From Fibrobacteria bacterium (lineage in GTDB: Bacteria; Fibrobacterota; Fibrobacteria; UBA11236; JADFYW01), in NCBI GenBank assembly GCA_015232855.1, contig JADFYW010000038.1:1-32728 (forward strand): DNA of 32,728 nucleotides, in the 5' to 3' direction. Position numbers and translations under genes: made by a program. This document shows, piece by piece, positions 8,692-17,705 of the stretch (position 1 is the first letter of the stretch; every line of letters starts with the position of its first letter). The notes beneath the pieces were generated by a model that did no database searches, was not told where the DNA came from, and saw only the letters and a program-made list of their open reading frames with translations.

Positions 8692-11600
8692 ATGAGAAAA
8701 AAAAGTAAAAACACCCTCGTTTATAAGGGTAGCCTTCTTTTCGTTGCTGTTTTAAGCATTTTTACGCTTGTTTCTGTTGCCTATTCTCAGAATAACCTTT
8801 GTGTTGAAAGTTCGGATTCTTATTCATCAGACAGGCCCGTGCTGAATAAAATGATATCTTCGTTAAGCCTGGATACCTTGAAAAGCTGGAATTTGAATAC
8901 CTACCCGGTTGCAGACGCAGATTTTTCAGAAATTCCAGAATTGAGCGGAGTCAGGTTGGTAACCGAAACAATAAATAACGAGAAGGAGTTTATTGACCAT
9001 AAAGTTGGTGGTGTTACCAGGGAAAATCTATTAAATGGACTTGATTATGGATATAAAGTAGCAAAAACGCGTATTCCGGCCGGGGGAACTTTACTGGGAC
9101 AAATTAGTCCTATTGTCCGGTTGTATCAAAATGGAATTGGCGAAGATAATGCGGCTTTAGGTAAAGGCTGGGTATGGAATAGTTTGAAATATATGTATGA
9201 AAATGAAGTATATGAAATTGTTTACTTTTATCATGGATATTATGAGTGGTATCCTAAAAATAATGATTTCTGGGATGGAGAGCTTGTGCTTGTCTCAGAA
9301 ACTGCTGTAAGGATTTCTGAAAAATGTGAAAGTAAACTTCCTACTCCGATAGCGAACCCGAAAGGGGAGCAATTTGAATTTATTCAGTATGTCTCTTTGT
9401 TGGATAGCATAACAGGAGCGGATATATATTACCGATTGGATACGGGACCTTTTATAAAGTACTCTGATACGCTTATTCCAGTTTATAAAACGGTTGTACT
9501 ACAAGCTTATGCGACTAAAGATGGCTGGTTGGAAAGCGATACCATTTCGGAGTATTATTATAAAACAACAACATCATCAAAACTGCAAATCACTAAAATA
9601 ACCGGTGAGCCGTTAGGGGGGACAAGCGGACTCACTGATCAGGATAGCTTGTTTGTTATTAAGCTGAATACTTCTTATGGGATGTTGGATACGGTTATGA
9701 TTACGGTAAAAACGGGAAGCAGTCAGGATTCTGAAACAATTATGCTTACGAATCCGAATATGCTGACAAACGCTTTGTCTTTTGTTGATACCGTTAGTTT
9801 TTCTGTTAGTGTGGCGGTTACGGATAATGAATTGATTGAGGCGGCAATTTACGATAAGATAACCACAGACTGGGTAAATACTGAAGACAGCACGGATATG
9901 CCTGTTGCTGAATTTTTGGTCAAGCCATCGCCAAAAGAACCAAAAGTGTATTTTGCTGATTCAACCTGGAAAGAACGAACTGATAGTCTCATTGGAACAG
10001 AATCTGAGTTATATGTGGTGATTGAGGATATTGTTTTTGATGCGGCGCACTTACAGCAAGTTGAAATAACACTTACCAATAAAAAGGGTATTGGTAATCC
10101 GGGTAACATAGATAAGGAAACATATTATCCTCGTGAGATTGCTCCTGGTAAATATGGTGTTATTGTACCTGTAAACCAGTCTCCTCCGGTAGAAGAGTAT
10201 AATATGAATTTTGAAATATGGGCAGGGGATGAGTTACAGGTTGTCTATATCAGTCCGGTTAATTTTTCGGAAAAATCTGATATCATAGGGTTTGGTACGG
10301 TTTCGCAGTTACCGGGGCAGCTCGTTTTTACCAATGAAGATCATTCTATACCCGTTGTATTAATGGCTGGCGGGATATGGAATGTAAAAGAAGGGAAAGT
10401 ATATCTTCAATATACAGATGATTATATTGCGGGTGTCACCACTAAAAGAGCTTCTCTCACTATTGTAAGTAAAGATGTAAAGGGCCGCGAATTGGTCGAT
10501 AAAGAAATTGTTGATTTACCAATTATTGGGAAAGATGGAGATAGAGGTGTCTGGGCTGGTTTTGTGTCTCTTGAAGACAGTCCAACTCCTGATTTAGGTG
10601 ACGGGATTATTCAGTATTATTTCAGGGGAGTTGTTTCTGTGAATATTGCTACTCATCGTTCCGGAGCTACTGAAATTATGGACGGAGATACTGCACGAGC
10701 TACTATTAATATTGCAAAGGAAAACAAAGAAGAATCAATTGTATTGAAATCCCTGCTGACGGGGGGAGAACTTTCCAGACAGAATAAAACTGTCCGAGTT
10801 TGTGTGCAGGATCAGGACTTTTCGTCAATGACTGTTGATACAATTCAACTGGAGAGTATTGAATGTTTACTTTCCGGGGATGCAATTTATGGTATTGAGT
10901 TAATACAGTCTTCGGTTATAGCAGAGGAATATTGCGGTTCATTTGTTAAAAAAGAAGCTGTGGCCAGTACTTCTCTTGATTCAGTCCTGCATTGTCAGGA
11001 TACCGATTATATTAAAGCTAAATATACAGACCCCGTATATGGTACCGGTGTGGTTAAACAAGTTGCTATAGTTGATGTAACTACTACGAGAATCCAGTTT
11101 TTTGATTTAGACTGGAATATAGTTTCCAGTTATGCTGAAGCGAATGGGGAAAAGCTCATTCTCAGACTTATTCATCGCACGGCGAATTTGTATGAGATTG
11201 ATACTCTTTGGGTAAATCTGAAAAGTAATGGGGGTGATTCCCTGAAAGTGCGGGTCGTTGAGACCAGTGCCAGCAGCTCTATTTATGAAGCAAACATAAC
11301 TATTGGATTTTCTGAAAACCCGGATAAGGAAAATGATATAATTGAAGGTCAGTTAAATCCGGTATCTCTTTCGAATACAACATTGATAACAGCAGAAATA
11401 GAAGGGGTAACAGAAGAAATTGAAATTGTTTCAGGTTATATACCCGTTGAACGCGCCTGGATTGTGGATGGAAACGGGGATGGCCAGGCGGATTCTATTT
11501 ATATCTCATTTAAAAGTGAGATTGAATCTCTTCCCGCATATATTAGCTCTATTGACTGGCCGGCAGAAGGAGACCTAGAATATATTGCCACTTATATTCC

Positions 11601-12792
11601 CGCGGACTCTCTGCTAAGCGAAATTAATTTTATTGGTGAAGACCACCTTATTATTGCTGTTCTTTTATCTGGGGCCATGGACAAAGATCTGGGAGTATTC
11701 CCCCTTGGAGCAACCAGTATTGATAAGGCGAATCCACCAATGCTTACACTTCCCGCAGGCAGAAAATTTCAGAGACGTGAAATACTTATTGAAGATGGGG
11801 TAGGACCCATAGTACATACATCCTATAAACAGCCATCTAATAATACTTACTATGCTGATGCGGCTGGGGAACTTCAGTTGCAGCCAGACACATTAGTGGT
11901 TGTTCTTTCGGAGAAAATAAAACTGGCCAGTGATGCGGGTACTCCCTGGGACTCACTTTTTTTATTTGCTCCCCCGGGGGCCTCGAATACAGAAGCCTTT
12001 CCGCTAATATCTTTACCAGGCACGACCCCGCTAGTAGCGGGGCCTGATAGTACCAAATGGATTTTTATTGTGGACAATAGTGTTAATACCGTGAAACCGC
12101 TTGTCCATGATGAAATATTTTTGAACCCTGACGCGCCTTATACGGACGCAGCTTTTAGGGGCAATAAACCTGAAAGTGTGAAACAGCAGATAGCTGGTGA
12201 AGAGAACGCTGGGCCTGTATCCTATTCTAAAATATTCGTTCCGGTTATTGGGAGTTCTGTTGATGATCCACGCTCTATTGTCGCTAATCTGTATAGAGAC
12301 GAAAGTGGGACTGTTTCTCCGGGTCGGGATGTTGTCATGGTACTGGATTCTGATGGAGGATATACTTATGTGCGCAGGTGGATAAAACCTTTTGATTTAC
12401 AGTCGGAAAGTTCAAAGAGATGTATTCCGGGCAGCGTTGAAACAGAACCGGAAACTAATTTTCCCGATAATTGCCTGTCAGCAGTGCAGGTTTTTTCTGC
12501 GGATGCTTATGTTGCAGAAATTGCCATTTTTGACCATATGGGAAAATTTGTACACCAGTCTGTACAACAATTCGGACAATGTGGTGAATTGAAAAACCGG
12601 TTCCGCCGTACCCCACGTGGCCTTCGAAGCTGGCTAATCTGGGATCAACGGGATTTGCAGGATGATGTTGTTGGGACAGGTGTATATATATGGAAAGTTA
12701 AGTTTTCCACTCCTCTTGGAAAAACCACAGCGGTTTATCGTCAGGGGATTGTCCGGGCCGGGTCCGAGCCTAAGCAAGGATGCGCTCAATAA
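8692..12792 (+). CDS. Very large secreted multidomain protein with chitobiase-like domain and FlgD-like C-terminus
   Basis: Counted from ATG 8692, about 1366 residues. An in-frame TTG at 8674 would add six residues; neither start has a clear Shine-Dalgarno, and I prefer the ATG because MRKKSKNTL plus a hydrophobic run makes a normal signal peptide ending near AYSQ. Residues ~216-291 resemble the chitobiase/hexosaminidase C-terminal-like domain common in secreted proteins (ADIYYRLDTGPFIKYSDT, VVLQAYATKDGWLESD). A long series of divergent beta-rich Ig-like segments follows. An EF-hand/type-3-repeat-like loop DGNGDGQAD is encoded near 11467. The last ~150 residues are FlgD-like (FDHMGKFVHQ, LIWDQRDLQDDVVGTGVYIW). 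Probably a surface adhesin or polysaccharide-binding scaffold. No catalytic motif seen. Confidence 0.82.
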   Translation: MRKKSKNTLVYKGSLLFVAVLSIFTLVSVAYSQNNLCVESSDSYSSDRPVLNKMISSLSLDTLKSWNLNTYPVADADFSEIPELSGVRLVTETINNEKEFIDHKVGGVTRENLLNGLDYGYKVAKTRIPAGGTLLGQISPIVRLYQNGIGEDNAALGKGWVWNSLKYMYENEVYEIVYFYHGYYEWYPKNNDFWDGELVLVSETAVRISEKCESKLPTPIANPKGEQFEFIQYVSLLDSITGADIYYRLDTGPFIKYSDTLIPVYKTVVLQAYATKDGWLESDTISEYYYKTTTSSKLQITKITGEPLGGTSGLTDQDSLFVIKLNTSYGMLDTVMITVKTGSSQDSETIMLTNPNMLTNALSFVDTVSFSVSVAVTDNELIEAAIYDKITTDWVNTEDSTDMPVAEFLVKPSPKEPKVYFADSTWKERTDSLIGTESELYVVIEDIVFDAAHLQQVEITLTNKKGIGNPGNIDKETYYPREIAPGKYGVIVPVNQSPPVEEYNMNFEIWAGDELQVVYISPVNFSEKSDIIGFGTVSQLPGQLVFTNEDHSIPVVLMAGGIWNVKEGKVYLQYTDDYIAGVTTKRASLTIVSKDVKGRELVDKEIVDLPIIGKDGDRGVWAGFVSLEDSPTPDLGDGIIQYYFRGVVSVNIATHRSGATEIMDGDTARATINIAKENKEESIVLKSLLTGGELSRQNKTVRVCVQDQDFSSMTVDTIQLESIECLLSGDAIYGIELIQSSVIAEEYCGSFVKKEAVASTSLDSVLHCQDTDYIKAKYTDPVYGTGVVKQVAIVDVTTTRIQFFDLDWNIVSSYAEANGEKLILRLIHRTANLYEIDTLWVNLKSNGGDSLKVRVVETSASSSIYEANITIGFSENPDKENDIIEGQLNPVSLSNTTLITAEIEGVTEEIEIVSGYIPVERAWIVDGNGDGQADSIYISFKSEIESLPAYISSIDWPAEGDLEYIATYIPADSLLSEINFIGEDHLIIAVLLSGAMDKDLGVFPLGATSIDKANPPMLTLPAGRKFQRREILIEDGVGPIVHTSYKQPSNNTYYADAAGELQLQPDTLVVVLSEKIKLASDAGTPWDSLFLFAPPGASNTEAFPLISLPGTTPLVAGPDSTKWIFIVDNSVNTVKPLVHDEIFLNPDAPYTDAAFRGNKPESVKQQIAGEENAGPVSYSKIFVPVIGSSVDDPRSIVANLYRDESGTVSPGRDVVMVLDSDGGYTYVRRWIKPFDLQSESSKRCIPGSVETEPETNFPDNCLSAVQVFSADAYVAEIAIFDHMGKFVHQSVQQFGQCGELKNRFRRTPRGLRSWLIWDQRDLQDDVVGTGVYIWKVKFSTPLGKTTAVYRQGIVRAGSEPKQGCAQ

Positions 12793-13071
12793 CGGTTCTT
12801 TTCCAGTAAAATTTACAACGAAAAAGTATATTATTTGTGGAATAAAATACCATTATTTTAGTGGTTTTATTTATTTTGAGATACTATGTGGATTGTATAA
12901 CGCTATAGTATTAAGGGAAATATGGGTATTTATATCTGTAGTTGTCTGTTTCAAGTGTGGAATAAAATAATGAAATAATTTGGATTTCGTGGTGCTAAAC
13001 TTTTGATATTATTGTATTATAACCTTATAGTAGCTGTTTTTGCATAAATTACGAAAAAGCTGATTTGCACC
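12793..13071 (+). promoter_or_regulatory. AT-rich upstream region of the TIGR02147 gene with an exact 13-bp direct repeat
   Basis: This 279-bp gap has no credible gene. It contains GTGGAATAAAATA twice, at 12837-12849 and 12957-12969, starting exactly 120 bp apart. The second copy is preceded by GT, giving GTGTGGAA, a string that recurs in the 17435-17705 gap. I see no convincing -35/-10 pair or terminator. The repeats could be binding sites for a local regulator; this is inference. Confidence 0.4.
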
Positions 13072-13911
13072 ATGAAAAGTATTTTTGATTATCTCGAATA
13101 CCGTGAGTATCTCAAAGATTACTTTGATTACCATAAAAAAACACACAGTTATTTCTCCTATCGTTATGTGAGCAAAAAAACAGGTCTTGATGCAAGTTTT
13201 TATGTAAAAGTTCTGCAGAAACAGATGCATATTTCCTATAAGGCGGTAGGCAGATTAATCGATTTTTTAAAACTAAATAAAAAAGAGTCCGAGTATTTTT
13301 CGCTTCTGGTGCACTTTAATAAGTCAAAGCAAAAAGAGCAGATAAAACATTTTTTTGAAAAGTTGATATCTCTCAGAAGCCCAATCACCAAAACCCTGGA
13401 TGTGCAGAAATATGAGTTTTTTAACAAGTGGTATTATATCGCACTTCGTGAACTTCTTAATTATTATCCATTTAAGGATAATGATTTTAAGGGGCTTGCT
13501 ACTCAGTTAAATCCTCCTGTAACGGTGCACGATGTGAAAAGAGGAGTAAAGCTTTTAGAAAAATTGCATTTGATTCAAAAAGTTCCGGATGGTGGTTTTG
13601 AATTGTCTGACGGATTTCTCTCTGCAGGGGACGTGGGACGATCTATTGCAGTCTTGAATTTTCAGAAAGAAATGATGAAACTCGGACTTGATGCATTGGA
13701 CAGGGTTCCAAAGCAATTCCGTGATATTTCAACAGCGACCGTTAATACCAGTTGGGAATGCTTTGAAAACATAAAAGAACGCCTTACTGATGTGCGTAAA
13801 GAAATTATGGAAATGGTACAAAATGATGAAAATCCTGAAGCGGTTTTTCAAATTAATTTTCAGATATTTCCTCTTACGACTCCTCCTGAAAAAAATGGGA
13901 ACAATCTATGA
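13072..13911 (+). CDS. TIGR02147/DUF4423-family regulator-like protein (copy 1)
   Basis: 279 residues with no signal peptide, so cytoplasmic. It opens with the family signature MKSIFDYLEYREYLKDYF. A helical HTH-like segment follows (FSYRYVSKKTGLDASFYVKV, then the IDFLKLNKKESEYFSLLVHF region, about 28-82). A conserved block FFNKWYYIALRELL is next, with a winged-helix-like region (VHDVKRGVKLLEKLHLIQK) and the ALDRVPKQFRDIS segment typical of DUF4423. The family is expanded in Fibrobacterota; its biochemical function is, to my knowledge, unsettled. Its stop overlaps the start of the following lipoprotein by ATGA (13908-13911), implying coupled translation. A homologue at 29075-29899 has the same coupling. 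Confidence 0.85.
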   Translation: MKSIFDYLEYREYLKDYFDYHKKTHSYFSYRYVSKKTGLDASFYVKVLQKQMHISYKAVGRLIDFLKLNKKESEYFSLLVHFNKSKQKEQIKHFFEKLISLRSPITKTLDVQKYEFFNKWYYIALRELLNYYPFKDNDFKGLATQLNPPVTVHDVKRGVKLLEKLHLIQKVPDGGFELSDGFLSAGDVGRSIAVLNFQKEMMKLGLDALDRVPKQFRDISTATVNTSWECFENIKERLTDVRKEIMEMVQNDENPEAVFQINFQIFPLTTPPEKNGNNL

Positions 13912-16664
13912 ATCGTTTGGTATTGATATTGATTGTAACTGTTTTTTTATTTTCCTGTGCGGATAAGGTTACTAAAGGCGGCACGGGGATAGAAACAACG
14001 AACAGTATTTCTGGCGTTCTTCATAAAGAAGATGGTGCTGCAGCGACCTATACCGAAGTGTCATTGCGATCTTCCCTATATGTACCCAAAGATGAATATT
14101 TAACAAAGCTGGGCGTTTCTCCTGATTTCGTTTTGTATGATACGACCGATAATGAAGGTGTCTTTCAGTTTATTGTTACTGATACCGGAACCTTTATTGT
14201 AGAGGCGTTTGTAACGGATACTTCTGCTTTATTGCACCCGGTTCAAAAAAAGGATTCAGTTCCTATTGATATTGGTGAACTAACAGCTGCACTCACCGGT
14301 TCTTTATCGGGTGTGGTATTCTTTCCTCAGAATGAAAGTGGAAAGGTTTTGATTCAGGTGATTGGGACCAGGAAATATGCGCTTCTTGATTCTGGTGTTG
14401 TTGATTTTTCAATTACTTCATTACCACAAGGGATGTATATATTAAGAATAACGGGAGTTTCTCCCTACAGAGATCCTGTTGAAATTAATAATGTAGTGGT
14501 GTTGTCTGGAGAAATTACTGCAGATCTGGAACTTACCGTCAGTAATGCTCAAACAGGAGGCATAAAGGGTAAACTGGCATTTCCAGCAGGGCAAACTGGT
14601 CGTGCTGATATAAAATTAGTCGAAAGTGATAGTATCATAGTACCAGATTCACTTACCGGTATGTTTGAAATAGTAAATCTTAAAGCAGGCAGGTATATTT
14701 TGCTTGGATGGGGTGAAAAGCCCTTTCGGGATACCGTCCGGGTAACCGTTGATGTATCTTGGGGAGAAGTCACAGAAAATATTGTCTTAACACTTGGAAG
14801 TCCTGTTTCCGGGATTGTTCGGGGGCAGGTTACGCTGCCTGATAATCAGACAGGTAGTTATTCTGTTTGGATAATTGAAAATGGTCGTACCGTAGTTCCT
14901 GATGTTGTTACCGGGAATTTTGAAATTACCGATCTTGATTCTGGGTTTTATACCCTCCAGGCTTGGGGGGTAAAACCTCCGCGTGATACGGTGGAATATC
15001 AAGTTGAGATGGGTTGGAATCAACTTGTAGATACTGTTCTATTAAAGCTTGGTGTTCCGATAAAGGGAGGGGTGAGTGGAACAGTATTTTTACCTGATGG
15101 ACAGAGTGGAAGTCTTCGATTGCAGCTTGAGAATGACACTGCTGTCTATACCCCGGATTCTTCTTCGGGAGTGTTTGCGATATCTTCTCTTGATTCCGGG
15201 AAGTATACGATTAAGGCCTGGGGTGTTAACCCTCCAAGGGATACGGTATCAAAACAAGTTGAAGTACAATGGGGAATAACAACCGGGACTATTGATATTT
15301 TATTGGGAACTCCATTGCCAGGAGAAATTAAGGGTATTGTTACCATGCCTGAAGGACAAGGTGGGCGCTATTTTGTGGCGTTAGAGGATGATACTGTTTT
15401 TGTAAATGTGGATACAGCCTCTGGAGTTTTTTCTATGACTGAATTAGATTCTGGAGAATACACTATTCAAGCCTGGGGTATTCAACCTGTACGTGATACG
15501 GTTAAGCAAACAGTAATCGTGAAGTGGGGGAGTGTTTCTGATAATGTGACTCTTGTCCTGGGAGCGCCGGTTACAGGGAGTATTACCGGTAATGTCTGGT
15601 TTTCTGCAGCGAAAAGGGATTCAGTAATAGTTAAAGTAAGTGGGGAGAATGTTTCAGCCGTTACCGACACTGCAGGTGACTTTATTTTACAAAATGTACC
15701 CAATGGTTATCATACTCTTCTTGCATATAAAATGGTGTCTGGGTCCGATACCCTTCGACAAGATAGTATAGAAGTTTTGCCACAAAAAGTAACCGGAGGG
15801 GTTGAATTCCGTTTTAAACTCAAAGCGCTTATTGTGGACGGTATAAATGATCATGATTGGGAACAGATAAGCATTAATGTGATTGCAATATTGGAGGGGT
15901 CGGGTAATTTTGTAGTTTCGCGGTCAACGTCTCCTGATACCAGTGCTGTAGCGTCGGCTTGGGATAGTTGGACACCTGACTATAGTGCTTATGATGTGAT
16001 TTTGCTTAATTATAATAGTCCGGATCTAATGGATAACACACTATACTCTTGGCCTCAAGCTGTTAAGGATGATTTTGAAGCCTATGTAAATAATGGTGGC
16101 GGTGTTGTTGCCTTGCAATCCTCGCATTTTATTCATGGTGATTGGAGCCCTTATGTTTATATGATGGGAGTAGGGCAGTATTCCCTTACTGAATGGCAGG
16201 GGTATGAGTTAACGGAAACCGGTGAGCCTTATCAGATTCTTGTTAATAAATCCTCACCAGCTACTCAAAATTATGAACAACATAAAATTCAAGTTATTTT
16301 ATCAAGTCATCCCATCACAAAGGGTATACCGGAATACTGGCTGCATACCAAAGATTATGTTTATGGTGGTTTACGTGGGCCAGCTCAGAATATGACGGTA
16401 TTAAGTTGTACCTGGGACAGTGCAGGGGAGCATAATAAACCCGTTGACTGGCTGGTTGATTATGGCAAGGGAAAGATATATAATTTGTCTATAGGTTATG
16501 TGGATTCATACACAGGTAATACCGCTATGCAATGTGCCGGGTTTCAAACTATGCTTATCCGTGGAGCGGAATGGGTCGCCAGCGGTTTGGTAAGTTATGA
16601 TGTACCTGCTGATTTCCCAACAGAAACTGCAGTAAGCATAAGAGATAATTTAGGCTCAAAATAA
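13908..16664 (+). CDS. Lipoprotein with five tandem carboxypeptidase-regulatory-like repeats and a ThuA-like domain
   Basis: 918 residues. The signal peptide ends in a lipobox-like LFSC, with Cys17 the likely lipid anchor. The mature start carries GGTGIETTNSISGVLHKEDG, which aligns with STEIGNPTIAGRLTNSDG of the lipoprotein at 27348. Residues 131-553 are five ~84-residue tandem repeats, each with a GxF-I-xLxxGxYxLxAWG core followed by RDTV and a WG element; they look like carboxypeptidase-regulatory-like beta-sandwiches. Residues ~638-895 match the ThuA-like/glutamine-amidotransferase-fold family (ALIVDGINDHDWEQI, YDVILLNYNSPD, DDFEAYVNNGGGVVALQSSH, GKGKIYNLSIGY). ThuA proteins are linked to sugar metabolism, but their activity is poorly defined. 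It overlaps the TIGR02147 gene by 4 bp. Likely periplasmic or surface carbohydrate-related; exact role unknown. Confidence 0.86.
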   Translation: MNRLVLILIVTVFLFSCADKVTKGGTGIETTNSISGVLHKEDGAAATYTEVSLRSSLYVPKDEYLTKLGVSPDFVLYDTTDNEGVFQFIVTDTGTFIVEAFVTDTSALLHPVQKKDSVPIDIGELTAALTGSLSGVVFFPQNESGKVLIQVIGTRKYALLDSGVVDFSITSLPQGMYILRITGVSPYRDPVEINNVVVLSGEITADLELTVSNAQTGGIKGKLAFPAGQTGRADIKLVESDSIIVPDSLTGMFEIVNLKAGRYILLGWGEKPFRDTVRVTVDVSWGEVTENIVLTLGSPVSGIVRGQVTLPDNQTGSYSVWIIENGRTVVPDVVTGNFEITDLDSGFYTLQAWGVKPPRDTVEYQVEMGWNQLVDTVLLKLGVPIKGGVSGTVFLPDGQSGSLRLQLENDTAVYTPDSSSGVFAISSLDSGKYTIKAWGVNPPRDTVSKQVEVQWGITTGTIDILLGTPLPGEIKGIVTMPEGQGGRYFVALEDDTVFVNVDTASGVFSMTELDSGEYTIQAWGIQPVRDTVKQTVIVKWGSVSDNVTLVLGAPVTGSITGNVWFSAAKRDSVIVKVSGENVSAVTDTAGDFILQNVPNGYHTLLAYKMVSGSDTLRQDSIEVLPQKVTGGVEFRFKLKALIVDGINDHDWEQISINVIAILEGSGNFVVSRSTSPDTSAVASAWDSWTPDYSAYDVILLNYNSPDLMDNTLYSWPQAVKDDFEAYVNNGGGVVALQSSHFIHGDWSPYVYMMGVGQYSLTEWQGYELTETGEPYQILVNKSSPATQNYEQHKIQVILSSHPITKGIPEYWLHTKDYVYGGLRGPAQNMTVLSCTWDSAGEHNKPVDWLVDYGKGKIYNLSIGYVDSYTGNTAMQCAGFQTMLIRGAEWVASGLVSYDVPADFPTETAVSIRDNLGSK
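14298..15566 (+). repeat. Five in-frame ~250-bp repeats encoding tandem beta-sandwich units
   Basis: These encode residues 131-213, 214-298, 300-382, 386-468 and 470-553 of the lipoprotein. Units 3-5 are closest (AWGVKPPRDTV, AWGVNPPRDTV, AWGIQPVRDTV). The first unit lacks the AWG core and is most diverged. They probably form a stalk holding the ThuA-like domain away from the membrane, and copy number may vary between strains by recombination. Confidence 0.75.
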
Positions 16665-16702
16665 GATTGCAGTCAAATTTTTCTGTGGGGACAGAATCTG
16701 TC

Positions 16703-17434
16703 ATGGTGATGGTGTTATATTTAAATAGTATGCCGGGTTTTCATAAAAATCATCCAGGTTCTTTGCGCAGCTGGTATTGGGATTATTCCAAACCGGGTTT
16801 TTATTTTATAACGATGTGTGTGCTGAATAGAGGACATCTGTTTGGGGTAATTGAGAATGGGAAATTAAAAGGAAACCCTTTCTCCGATATTGTTCGAGCG
16901 GTATGGGATGCATTGCCAGCATCATACCAAAATATCAGGTTAGATGAATTTGTGATTATGCCGGAACACGTGCATTTCGTGATAGAGATTGTGGGGGAGC
17001 ATGAAAGAGGCGGATATCATTATAGAGCCGATCATCAATATAGGGCAGCCCATCCAATATGCGAAAGCCCCATAGGCGCCGGGCATCGTGGTAGACCCAG
17101 GATTCATGAATCCTGGGTCCCTTCAGGAAAGCCCCATGTGCCGGAAGGGGGTGATATGATGGATTCCATCATTGATGATATGAAAAGGGAATTATCCTGG
17201 AGGGTAAATAATCCCTGGGCTAAATCAAGAAGGAAAATGTTGATTCCAAAAATTATTGGCAGGTTTAAAATGCAAAGCGCTAAGGCAATAAATCTGCTTA
17301 GGGGTTTTCAGGGAAATAAGGTATGGCAGGCTGATTATTATGAAAGAGTTGTGCGGGATAATGGGGAATTGGCTAGAATCAGGCAATATATCCAGGAAAA
17401 CCCCAAAAAATGGGAAGAAAAATCAGATTTTTGA
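16703..17434 (+). CDS. REP-associated tyrosine transposase (RAYT), Y1_Tnp superfamily
   Basis: About 243 residues from ATG 16703. A TTG at 16667 would add 12 residues, and ATG 16730 would also be reasonable. RAYT hallmarks are present: YFITMCVLNRGHLFG, the HUH metal motif as MPEHVHFVIEI (codons near 16960-16992), GRFKMQSAKAIN, and the C-terminal block WQADYYERVVRDNGELARIRQ followed by YIQENPKKW. RAYTs are single-strand DNA nucleases that spread REP/REPIN palindromes. Between the HUH motif and the next conserved helix lies a ~50-residue segment rich in His, Arg, Gly and Pro (codons about 16997-17155) that I regard as expanded; it includes a perfect 26-bp palindrome. The catalytic tyrosine cannot be fixed by eye. 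The gene follows the ThuA lipoprotein closely, and a REPIN-like element lies 2.6 kb downstream. Confidence 0.88.
   Translation: MVMVLYLNSMPGFHKNHPGSLRSWYWDYSKPGFYFITMCVLNRGHLFGVIENGKLKGNPFSDIVRAVWDALPASYQNIRLDEFVIMPEHVHFVIEIVGEHERGGYHYRADHQYRAAHPICESPIGAGHRGRPRIHESWVPSGKPHVPEGGDMMDSIIDDMKRELSWRVNNPWAKSRRKMLIPKIIGRFKMQSAKAINLLRGFQGNKVWQADYYERVVRDNGELARIRQYIQENPKKWEEKSDF
17094..17119. repeat. Perfect 26-bp palindrome inside the RAYT gene
   Basis: Arms GACCCAGGATTCA (17094-17106) and TGAATCCTGGGTC (17107-17119) are exact reverse complements with no spacer. An 11-bp direct repeat, GAAAGCCCCAT, occurs on both sides at 17063-17073 and 17127-17137. The palindrome is translated in frame as part of the segment between the HUH motif and the conserved C-terminal block. 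Confidence 0.85.
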
Positions 17435-17572
17435 AAATATCCCGTATGCTTAATGCACTAGGTGTGGAATTATATAATCGATATATTATTAAAATAAAAA
17501 TATAGAATTTAATATAAATACACTTATGTGTATGTAATAAGATGACTTAAGGTGTTTTTGACTTGAATTTAT

Positions 17573-17594
17573 GTGTGGAAATAGATTTCCACAC
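17573..17594. promoter_or_regulatory. Perfect dyad GTGTGGAAA-TAGA-TTTCCACAC upstream of the glycosidase-like gene
   Basis: Nine-base arms (17573-17581 and 17586-17594) around a 4-base spacer. A TTGACT (17558-17563) lies just to the left, about 18 bp before TAGATT (17582-17587), so the dyad would overlap the -10 of this weak candidate promoter. The half-site GTGTGGAA also occurs at 17462 in the same gap and at 12955 upstream of the TIGR02147 gene. The rest of the 17435-17705 gap is AT-rich and holds no gene. Operator role is inference. Confidence 0.45.
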
Positions 17595-17705
17595 TTACTG
17601 AAATAACGTACTGCGAAAAATTAAAAACAGCTCTATATTAACAGTATCGCAATTTGATGCAAAATTATGCGACAGACTGGAAACTACAATGAAGGGGCTG
17701 TTAAA

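Noticed and set aside
12662..12970. Overlapping 102-codon frame at the end of the large secreted protein
   Set aside because: Out of frame with a well-supported gene for its first part, no domain, and no ribosome-binding site.
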